This document shows positions 1 to 4,939 of a stretch of DNA of 6,532 nucleotides, piece after piece (positions within the stretch are counted from its first letter, which is position 1; every line of letters starts with the position of its first letter). The position numbers were made by a program, and so were the translations under genes. Under the pieces are notes generated by a model that was not told the DNA's origin, ran no database searches, and saw only the letters and a list, made by a program, of their open reading frames with translations. This stretch comes from Bacillota bacterium (GTDB lineage Bacteria; Bacillota; Clostridia; Acetivibrionales; DTU013): assembly GCA_023411645.1 (NCBI GenBank), contig JAEYON010000143.1, positions 1 through 6,532 on the forward strand, written 5' to 3'.

Positions 1-573
1 AGTGAAAGGCTGCTCAGCGTACAGGAAGCTTCGCAGTTGAAAGCGGATTGCATTCTTGTGCTTGGAGCAAAGGTCCGATACAACGAAACGCCGAGCAATC
101 TGCTGGAGGATCGTCTGCAGAGAGGGATCGAGCTTTACAACCTGGGCGTATCCGATCGGCTGCTTATGAGCGGAGATCATGGCCAGGTGAATTATGATGA
201 AGTCAATGTTATGAAACAGTTTGCTATCGATACCGGGATTCCTTCGCAGAGTGTGTTTATGGATCATGCTGGTTTCTCCACCTATGAAAGCCTTTATCGA
301 GCGAGGGATGTCTTCCTGGCCCGGAAAATAGTAATTGTGACACAGGAATATCATCTGTACCGTGCGCTGTATATTGCAGAAAAGCTGGGTCTGGACGCTT
401 ATGGTGTTCCTGCGGCTCCGAAAAATTACAGTGGACAGTTCAACCGTGAAATGCGTGAAATTCTGGCAAGGGCGAAGGATGTATTTTATACAATCCTAAA
501 GCCGCAGCCGACCTATTTGGGTGATACCATACCCGTCAATGGAAATGGGGATCTAACGAATGACAAATCATAA
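1..573 (+). CDS. SanA/YdcF-like DUF218 envelope protein, 5'-truncated
   Basis: The reading frame is open from the first base, so the gene starts upstream; the TTG at 37 lies inside the protein and is not a credible start. 190 residues are visible. Numbering from the window edge, the DUF218 fold is recognisable: D16 followed by the strand CILVLGA (17-23), the helix EDRLQRGIELY (36-46), an SG turn (57-58), DHAGFSTYES (88-97), and VTQEYHLYRALYIA (113-126) leading to GVPA (135-138). The last two blocks are typical of SanA, the 'vancomycin high temperature exclusion' protein, rather than of the wider YdcF group. The C-terminal tail (LGDTIPVNGNGD) also resembles Gram-positive SanA-like proteins. 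Family members usually carry one N-terminal membrane helix with the domain outside the membrane; that part would lie left of the window. SanA is linked to envelope barrier function, but its biochemical activity is not established. Family assignment is secure, function is not. Confidence 0.88.
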   Translation, partial: SERLLSVQEASQLKADCILVLGAKVRYNETPSNLLEDRLQRGIELYNLGVSDRLLMSGDHGQVNYDEVNVMKQFAIDTGIPSQSVFMDHAGFSTYESLYRARDVFLARKIVIVTQEYHLYRALYIAEKLGLDAYGVPAAPKNYSGQFNREMREILARAKDVFYTILKPQPTYLGDTIPVNGNGDLTNDKS

Positions 574-582
574 GTGTGCAGG

Positions 583-611
583 TTGTAAATAGATTTCGGT
601 ATTGATATGAT
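583..611 (+). promoter_or_regulatory. Candidate sigma-A promoter for ltaE
   Basis: TTGTAA (583-588) and TATGAT (606-611) are separated by exactly 17 bases, a good vegetative-type -35/-10 pair, in the 124-base gap before the threonine aldolase gene. The expected transcript would start near 618, leaving a leader of about 80 bases. No other pair in this gap looks as good. This is seen in sequence only; promoter activity is inferred. Confidence 0.45.
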
Positions 612-630
612 TGAAACAAACAAATCTATT
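588..630. repeat. 9-bp perfect inverted repeat around the ltaE -10
   Basis: AATAGATTT (588-596) and its exact reverse complement AAATCTATT (622-630) are separated by 25 bases. The arms bracket the candidate -10 element: the left arm begins at the end of the -35 hexamer and the right arm covers the expected transcription start and the first transcribed bases. This could be an operator for a dimeric repressor. A stem would also be possible, but the loop is long and the arms are AT-rich, so an intrinsic terminator is unlikely. A 9-base direct repeat, TGTGCAGGT (575-583 and 634-642), flanks the same stretch. Function unknown. Confidence 0.4.
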
Positions 631-660
631 GTATGTGCAGGTGTTCAGATGGGGCAGAAA

Positions 661-673
661 TGCTCTAAGAGCA
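661..673. repeat. 13-bp dyad in the ltaE leader
   Basis: TGCTCT (661-666) and AGAGCA (668-673) are perfect reverse complements around a single central A. The element sits ten bases before the Shine-Dalgarno AAAGGAG (683-689) of the threonine aldolase gene. With a one-base centre it cannot form a tight RNA hairpin, so if it works it does so as duplex DNA, for example as a small operator. It may be chance. Confidence 0.3.
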
Positions 674-697
674 ATATGAATAAAAGGAGTCAAGGAC

Positions 698-1735
698 ATG
701 AAAATTATTGATTTGAGAAGCGATACGGTTACAAAACCGACTCAGGAGATGCGCGATGCTATGTATATCGCAGAAGTTGGTGATGATGTATACAGAGATG
801 ATCCTACCGTAAACAAATTGGAAGAGTACGCGGCCCAAAAAGCTGGAAAAGAAGCCGCACTTTTTGTACCCAGCGGCACCTTTGGAAACCAGTTGGCGCT
901 GCTTACCCATTGCAGGAGAGGGTCAGAGGTTATTCTAGGAGAAGATTGCCATATTGTTCAGCATGAAGTAGGCGCAGCAGCTGTTATCGCCGGGGTTCAG
1001 CTAAGAACTTTGAAAGGTGAAAACGGGCGATTGAATGCTTCCGAAATAGAATCGAAAATCAGAGGAGAAGACATTCATCTTCCGAATACCGGACTGATCT
1101 GTGTTGAAAATGCACTGGCAAATGGAAGAGTCGTTACACTTGACAATATGTCAGCAATATATGATGTTGGAAGAAAGCACAATATACCGGTTCATCTTGA
1201 TGGGGCGAGGCTCTTTAATGCAGCAAGTTTTCTGAAGGTTGAGGCGGGAGCAATTACCCGCTATTGTGATTCGGTCATGTTCTGCCTCTCAAAAGGTCTG
1301 TGTGCGCCGGTTGGTTCCATGCTTGCAGGAAACAGGGAGTTCATTGATCGGGCAAGGAAAGGCAGGAAGCTGATGGGCGGGGGTCTTCGCCAGTCAGGCA
1401 TTTTAGCTGCGGCAGGGCTGGTCGCGCTTGAAAAAATGACCGGTAGGCTTACTGATGATCATGATAATGCATACTTTCTTGCTCAGGAGCTTTCAAAAAT
1501 CCCAGGAATCAAAGTTGATCCAGAGAGCGTCCAGATTAATATGGTGTTTTTTGAAATGAACTATCCGGGGTTGGATATGAATAAATTTGTTGATGAGATG
1601 TTTAAGAGAGGAATTGTCATCAGCGGTGAAGAGAATGGTGTAATGAGATATGTTACACACTACTGGGTAACCAGAGATGATATAGCTTACGTCATAGACT
1701 CCATGAAAGCGGTTTTGGCACAAGCGAAAAGTTAA
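698..1735 (+). CDS. ltaE: Low-specificity L-threonine aldolase
   Basis: This is a PLP enzyme that cleaves L-threonine or L-allo-threonine to glycine and acetaldehyde in the cytosol. The 345-residue product matches the usual family length of about 330-350. Visible family marks are RSDTVTKPT (7-15) at the N-terminus, the PLP-phosphate-binding turn SGT (59-61), H85 where the cofactor-stacking histidine is expected, HLDGARLFNA (167-176) with D168 for the pyridine nitrogen and R171, and SKG with K199 as the Schiff-base lysine. Near the C-terminus, MRYVTHYWVTRDD (316-328) carries the conserved RxVTH-type block. The ATG at 698 has AAAGGAG (683-689) eight bases upstream, and the SDTVT block a few residues in confirms the start. 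A candidate promoter lies upstream and an acetyltransferase gene follows on the same strand. All key residues are present, so an active enzyme is expected. Beta-eliminating lyases are the nearest alternative, but the motifs favour threonine aldolase. Confidence 0.95.
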   Translation: MKIIDLRSDTVTKPTQEMRDAMYIAEVGDDVYRDDPTVNKLEEYAAQKAGKEAALFVPSGTFGNQLALLTHCRRGSEVILGEDCHIVQHEVGAAAVIAGVQLRTLKGENGRLNASEIESKIRGEDIHLPNTGLICVENALANGRVVTLDNMSAIYDVGRKHNIPVHLDGARLFNAASFLKVEAGAITRYCDSVMFCLSKGLCAPVGSMLAGNREFIDRARKGRKLMGGGLRQSGILAAAGLVALEKMTGRLTDDHDNAYFLAQELSKIPGIKVDPESVQINMVFFEMNYPGLDMNKFVDEMFKRGIVISGEENGVMRYVTHYWVTRDDIAYVIDSMKAVLAQAKS

Positions 1736-1790
1736 TTTGGTGAGCTTGTTGAAGGAGTGGAAAAGTATTTGAGGATAGCGAGAGAAGATG

Positions 1791-1797
1791 AAGGGAG
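1791..1797 (+). promoter_or_regulatory. Ribosome binding site deciding the acetyltransferase start
   Basis: AAGGGAG lies three bases before the ATG at 1801 and nine bases before the in-frame ATG at 1807. Nine bases is a normal spacing and three is too close, so 1807 is the better start. The in-frame TGA at 1789-1791 rules out any start further upstream. Confidence 0.6.
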
Positions 1798-1806
1798 TCG
1801 ATGAAT

Positions 1807-2367
1807 ATGATTATTCGTGAAGTAAATATTAATGATGCCCATGCACTATCTGACATCTACAAATATTATGTAGATAATTTTCCTTATTCATTTGAGTATG
1901 TCGCGCCGTCGGCCGAGGAATTTGCAGAGAGAATAGCTGATATTTCAGGAAAATTCCCTTTCTTTGTTTGCGAAGATGATGGTGACATAATCGGTTACGC
2001 TTACGCACATAAGTTTAAGGAACGTATAGCATATCAGTGGGTATGTGAAACTTCAATTTATGTGAAGAATGGTTGCTCGCAAAAAGGCGTAGGCAAATTG
2101 TTATATAAATATCTTCTTCCTGCTTTGAAGCAGCAGGGATATGTAAAGGCGTTTGCGGTTCTTGGCTGCCCGAATGAAGGAAGTGAGACTTTTCATCAAA
2201 AAATGGGATTTTCATTAGTGGCAACGTTACCGAATATTGGGTATAAGCTCGGTTCTTGGCATGATGTAAAATATTACGTTTTAGAACTCAATACATTTAG
2301 TGATGATATGTCGGAACCGTTTGAATATCGTCAAATAAAACAAAAAAGGCCTGATGGCTTTGCTTAA
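1807..2367 (+). CDS. GNAT N-acetyltransferase, phosphinothricin acetyltransferase-like
   Basis: GNAT enzymes move acetyl from acetyl-CoA to an amine. Counted from the ATG at 1807 the protein has 186 residues. It opens with MIIREVNINDAHALSDIY, the usual first strand and helix. SFEYVAPSAEEF (28-39) matches the substrate-side region of the phosphinothricin acetyltransferase (Pat/Bar, YwnH) group. ETSIYV (81-86) with E81 precedes motif A, SQKGVGK (91-97), the pyrophosphate loop of the form Q/R-x-x-G-x-G. PNEGSETFHQKMGF (122-135) and GYKLGSWHDV (145-154) are the C-terminal hallmarks. About 25 charged residues follow the core, a tail the family does not need. An alternative ATG at 1801 would add two residues. 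The gene starts 71 bases after ltaE with no terminator visible, so co-transcription is possible. A hand count gives 88 G+C in 1801-2040 against 116 in 61-300, so it is AT-richer than the SanA-type gene. The natural substrate cannot be told; many relatives acetylate methionine sulfone or sulfoximine or unknown amines. Confidence 0.88.
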   Translation: MIIREVNINDAHALSDIYKYYVDNFPYSFEYVAPSAEEFAERIADISGKFPFFVCEDDGDIIGYAYAHKFKERIAYQWVCETSIYVKNGCSQKGVGKLLYKYLLPALKQQGYVKAFAVLGCPNEGSETFHQKMGFSLVATLPNIGYKLGSWHDVKYYVLELNTFSDDMSEPFEYRQIKQKRPDGFA

Positions 2368-2492
2368 AAGGTGTACCATATCTATGTTTACACTCATTTG
2401 TCCAAGATGTAACTGAGGGCAACAAAAAAGTCATAAATGATACTGACAGGATAAATATCAGTCTTGGTTTGAATATGAGTATGAGGTGAAGA
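2368..2492. other. Intergenic region upstream of the two-component genes
   Basis: This 125-base AT-rich gap should hold the promoter of the regulator-kinase pair, but no strong pair stands out. The best is TTGCTT (2360-2365, inside the end of the previous gene) with TATGTT (2383-2388) at 17 bases, a weak match. GTGTA (2371-2375) and TACAC (2389-2393) form a short dyad, and ACTGA (2442-2446) with TCAGT (2458-2462) forms another; neither is followed by a T-run, so neither is a convincing terminator. Two isolated GTNAY motifs (2409-2413 and 2430-2434) resemble the half-sites found ahead of the ATPase gene, but they are 21 bases apart with no copy between them. The regulator's Shine-Dalgarno GAGG is at 2483-2486. 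Confidence 0.35.
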
Positions 2493-3164
2493 ATGACAAA
2501 GATATTGCTTGTTGAAGATGACGTGAGCATCGTTGATAATCTGACGGAATTCCTTAAAAGTGAGGGCTTTTCAGTAGACTCCGTCAACGGGCAAGCTGCT
2601 GCGATTCAAAAAATAGAGAATAATTCATATGACCTGTTGCTTGTGGACATATCATTAGCGGATGGAAACGGATTTGCCGTATGTTCAGCTGCAAAGGCTA
2701 ACACAAATATCCCCGTGATTTTTCTCACCGCTTCCGGTGATGAATACAGCGTTGTTACCGGCTTGGATATGGGTGCTGATGACTATATTGGAAAGCCGTT
2801 CAGGCCCAGAGAGCTGGTGTCGCGTATAAAAAATGTCCTTAGGCGTGCCGGGAGGGTACAGCCTGTTATGGAGCTTGACGGCATTCGAGTGGATGCTGTA
2901 AAAGGAACGGTAATGAAAAATGGTACTGAAATTTTCCTCTCGGCACTCGAATACCGTTTATTGTTGATATTTTTCAATAACAGAGGTACCGTACTTTCGA
3001 GGAGCAAGCTGCTGGAGGAAATCTGGGATATTGCGGGAGAGTTTGTGAATGATAATACGCTGACAGTATATATTAAACGGCTACGCGAAAAGATCGGTGA
3101 CGATCCGCAGAATCCTTCCATTATCAAAACAGTCCGTGGCATTGGGTATAAGGTAGGCGAATAA
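2493..3164 (+). CDS. OmpR-family response regulator
   Basis: This is a 223-residue cytosolic transcription factor, the standard length for receiver plus winged helix. The receiver (about 1-118) has the acidic pair D9/D10 after ILLVE, the phospho-acceptor D52 in LLVDISLADG, T79 in FLTA, and K101 in GKPF, so the full phosphorylation switch is intact. The C-terminal domain (about 125-223) shows SALEYRLLLIF, the recognition-helix segment NDNTLTVYIKRLREKIG (186-202), and the closing wing VRGIGYKV (214-221). The start is set by GAGG six bases upstream, and the MTKILLVEDD opening is typical. The kinase ATG directly follows the TAA, so the two are almost certainly co-translated partners. The obvious target is the 11-bp half-site array ahead of the ATPase gene (4173-4210), since tandem direct-repeat binding is the norm for this family; that link is inferred. 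No residue looks degenerate. Confidence 0.95.
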   Translation: MTKILLVEDDVSIVDNLTEFLKSEGFSVDSVNGQAAAIQKIENNSYDLLLVDISLADGNGFAVCSAAKANTNIPVIFLTASGDEYSVVTGLDMGADDYIGKPFRPRELVSRIKNVLRRAGRVQPVMELDGIRVDAVKGTVMKNGTEIFLSALEYRLLLIFFNNRGTVLSRSKLLEEIWDIAGEFVNDNTLTVYIKRLREKIGDDPQNPSIIKTVRGIGYKVGE

Positions 3165-4172
3165 ATGAGCGTTTTTAAGAACCCGTGGTTTAAAAAAGAT
3201 ATGCTGCTTCATCTTATACTTGGCGCTATAGCAGCCTTCATCGGGTTTGCAATAGGTACAGACTGTGGTATTCTGGCAATATGCGTGAGTCTTGTACTTA
3301 CATTGATTCACTTTTTCACCGACCGCAAGAGGTATAAAAGAATATCTGACCTGAGCAGTGATATAGACAGGATTCTACACGGTCAGGAATCTCTTGACTT
3401 TAATGAATATGCAGAAGGGGAACTAGCTATACTCAGCAGTGAGATATACAAGATGACGGTTCGGATGCGGGAACAGTCTGAAAATCTAAAGAAGGATAAA
3501 CAATATCTTGCTGATTCTATGGCCGACATTTCCCATCAAATAAGGACCCCGCTTACTTCTGTCAACTTAATTGCTGCATTATTGCTGAAGCCTGAACTAA
3601 CATCTGAACGCCGTATGAGGCTTACCCAGGATATGATGAAGCACCTGGGACATATTGACCGGCTTGTATCTACTCTTTTGAAAATATCCAGACTTGATGC
3701 CGGTACAGTTGAATTTCTAAAGGAAAACGTTTCAGTAGCAGATCTGATTAATAAAGCTTCAGAACCGCTAATAATACCGATGGAGCTGAGGGATCAGCAG
3801 CTGTGTATAAACCTTGACGGCAGTGAAACTTTTTCAGGCGATCTTTCGTGGACTGCCGAAGCAGTTGAAAATGTACTTAAGAACTGTGTGGAATATACAC
3901 CTGAAGGCGGCATCATAAAAATTGACGCATCAGAGAATGCCCTTTTTACAGAAATAATCATATCTGACAATGGAAGCGGGATTGAAAAAGATGACTTGCC
4001 TCATCTATTTGAACGCTTCTATCGCGGTAAAAAATCTGCAGGTCAGAATTACGGAATAGGGTTAGCTCTTGCGCGGATGATTATTTCAGAGCAAAATGGC
4101 ACGATAAAAGCTGAAAATGTAAAGGGCGGCGGAGCAAAATTCACGTTAAGGTTTTATAAAAGCATCGTATAA
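3165..4172 (+). CDS. Sensor histidine kinase with intramembrane-type sensor
   Basis: This is a 335-residue membrane kinase and the partner of the preceding regulator. Two hydrophobic helices (about 13-30 and 34-51) are joined by roughly four residues, GTDC, so there is no room for an extracellular sensor domain. This is the layout of intramembrane-sensing kinases, which often read a signal through a partner transporter. A HAMP-like or coiled linker (55-115, with EGELAILSSEIYKMTVRMREQ) leads to the H-box ISHQIRTPLTS with H124. The ATPase half has N236 and N240 (NVLKNCVEYTP), the G1 box DNGSGI (268-273), the F box LFERFYRG (281-288) and the G2 box YGIGLALA (296-303). All boxes are intact, so both autophosphorylation and phosphatase activity are possible. 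The ATG abuts the regulator's stop; AGGTAGG (3151-3157) lies seven bases upstream within that gene. The H-box SHQIRTPLT differs from the HQ(V/I)KTPI style of classical BceS kinases, which suggests a different clostridial branch. The signal is unknown; antimicrobial peptides or envelope stress are likely by analogy. Confidence 0.93.
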   Translation: MSVFKNPWFKKDMLLHLILGAIAAFIGFAIGTDCGILAICVSLVLTLIHFFTDRKRYKRISDLSSDIDRILHGQESLDFNEYAEGELAILSSEIYKMTVRMREQSENLKKDKQYLADSMADISHQIRTPLTSVNLIAALLLKPELTSERRMRLTQDMMKHLGHIDRLVSTLLKISRLDAGTVEFLKENVSVADLINKASEPLIIPMELRDQQLCINLDGSETFSGDLSWTAEAVENVLKNCVEYTPEGGIIKIDASENALFTEIIISDNGSGIEKDDLPHLFERFYRGKKSAGQNYGIGLALARMIISEQNGTIKAENVKGGGAKFTLRFYKSIV

Positions 4173-4210
4173 GTGACGTTTCTGTAATAAAAAAGTCACG
4201 CAAGTGTCAC
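4173..4210 (+). promoter_or_regulatory. Four-copy 11-bp half-site array, probable response-regulator operator
   Basis: GTGAC (4173), GTAAT (4184), GTCAC (4195) and GTCAC (4206) begin exactly 11 bases apart, so all four fit GTNAY on one face of the helix. Seen at the larger scale, this is a 22-bp direct repeat of GTNACG-N4-TGTNA (4173-4187 and 4195-4209). Tandem 11-bp half-sites bound head to tail are known for OmpR/PhoB-type regulators, and a TNACA-N4-TGTAA element is, as I recall, reported for BceR-like regulators of Bacillota; both copies here come close to it. The array starts on the first base after the kinase stop codon and ends ten bases before the -10 TATGAT, occupying the -35 position, as expected for an activator site. 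Binding by the adjacent regulator is inferred. Confidence 0.65.
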
Positions 4211-4220
4211 CTGTCCGCGT

Positions 4221-4226
4221 TATGAT
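4221..4226 (+). promoter_or_regulatory. -10 element of the transporter operon promoter
   Basis: TATGAT matches the -10 consensus at five of six positions. At 17-base spacing the -35 slot (4198-4203) reads ACGCAA, which is no match, and no extended TGN precedes the -10. The missing -35 together with the half-site array over that position suggests an activator-dependent promoter. Transcription would start near 4233, giving a leader of about 23 bases before the ATPase gene. Confidence 0.5.
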
Positions 4227-4244
4227 GGTTTCATTGATATTAGC

Positions 4245-4249
4245 GGAGG
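4245..4249 (+). promoter_or_regulatory. Ribosome binding site deciding the ATPase start
   Basis: GGAGG stands three bases before the ATG at 4253 and six bases before the next in-frame ATG at 4256. The second spacing is normal, so the protein most likely begins MDILKIENL rather than MMDILKIENL. Confidence 0.55.
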
Positions 4250-4255
4250 ATAATG

Positions 4256-4939
4256 ATGGATATACTAAAAATCGAAAATCTGACAAAAACATATGGTACA
4301 GCCGATAACATAGTTAGGGCACTGGATGATGTGAGCTTTACTGTGAAAAAAGGAGAATTTATTGCTATAATCGGGCCTTCAGGCTCAGGTAAATCAACTC
4401 TTTTGCACATACTTGGCGGAGTGGACAAGCCGACATCCGGAAAGGTATACATGGATGGGCATGATGTCTATGCTCAGAATGACGAGCAGCTTGCAATTTT
4501 CCGTCGGAGACAGGTAGGGCTGATCTATCAGTTTTACAATCTCATTCCTGTTCTGGATGTTAACGAGAATATTACACTTCCTGTTCTTATGGACGGCAGG
4601 AAGGTCAATGAAAAACGCTTGGATGAGCTCATTAGCTTCCTGGGTCTGAAAGGGAGAGAAAAGCACCTTCCAAATCAGCTTTCGGGAGGACAGCAGCAGC
4701 GTGTTTCCATAGGAAGAGCACTGATGAACGCACCGGCTGTTGTTCTGGCTGACGAACCTACCGGAAACCTTGATTCCAAAAGCAGCCACGAAATTGTTGA
4801 GCTATTGAAAATGTCAAATCAGAAATATAATCAAACCCTTATTGTTATTACCCACGATGAAAATATTGCATTGCAGGCTGACCGCATAATAGCAATCGAG
4901 GACGGAAGAATTACACGTGACGAGGTGAAACGGATATGA
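4256..4939 (+). CDS. ABC transporter ATP-binding protein, MacB/LolD/BceA class
   Basis: This is the cytosolic ATPase that drives the FtsX-type permease encoded next. It has 227 residues from the ATG at 4256 (228 from 4253), a single nucleotide-binding domain of normal length. Numbering from 4253: Walker A GPSGSGKST (41-49), Q-loop Q93 in IYQFYNLIP, signature LSGGQQQR (143-150), Walker B VVLADEP (163-169) with catalytic E168, D-loop GNLD (171-174) and switch histidine H201 in VITHD. All catalytic residues are present. The short, domain-pure form and the FYNLIPVLDV stretch after the Q-loop are typical of the MacB/LolD/BceA group, which act as mechanotransmission pumps or lipid/peptide extractors rather than classic importers. 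The stop overlaps the permease ATG by four bases (ATGA), so the two are translationally coupled. An own promoter with a regulator array precedes it, implying induction by the upstream two-component system. Substrate unknown. Confidence 0.95.
   Translation: MDILKIENLTKTYGTADNIVRALDDVSFTVKKGEFIAIIGPSGSGKSTLLHILGGVDKPTSGKVYMDGHDVYAQNDEQLAIFRRRQVGLIYQFYNLIPVLDVNENITLPVLMDGRKVNEKRLDELISFLGLKGREKHLPNQLSGGQQQRVSIGRALMNAPAVVLADEPTGNLDSKSSHEIVELLKMSNQKYNQTLIVITHDENIALQADRIIAIEDGRITRDEVKRI

Noticed and set aside
37..39. TTG as the start codon of the SanA-type gene
   Set aside because: The frame is open upstream to the window edge, the TTG falls just before the first core strand of the domain, and no ribosome site precedes it; the gene simply begins outside the window.
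2342..2361. Hairpin-like AAAGGCC-TGAT-GGCTTT at the end of the acetyltransferase gene as a terminator
   Set aside because: The stem needs a bulged G, has only three G:C pairs, lies inside the coding region and is not followed by a T-run.
4173..4199. GTGAC...GTCAC as a terminator hairpin after the kinase gene
   Set aside because: The stem is only five pairs with a 17-base loop, and the A-run lies inside the loop, not a T-run after it. The phased half-site explanation accounts for more of the bases.
4394..4789. 131-codon open frame on the minus strand
   Set aside because: It lies wholly opposite the ATPase gene, whose full set of ABC motifs is intact, and its translation has no recognisable domain. 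The minus-strand frames at 2783-3142 and 5338-5682 are rejected on the same grounds.
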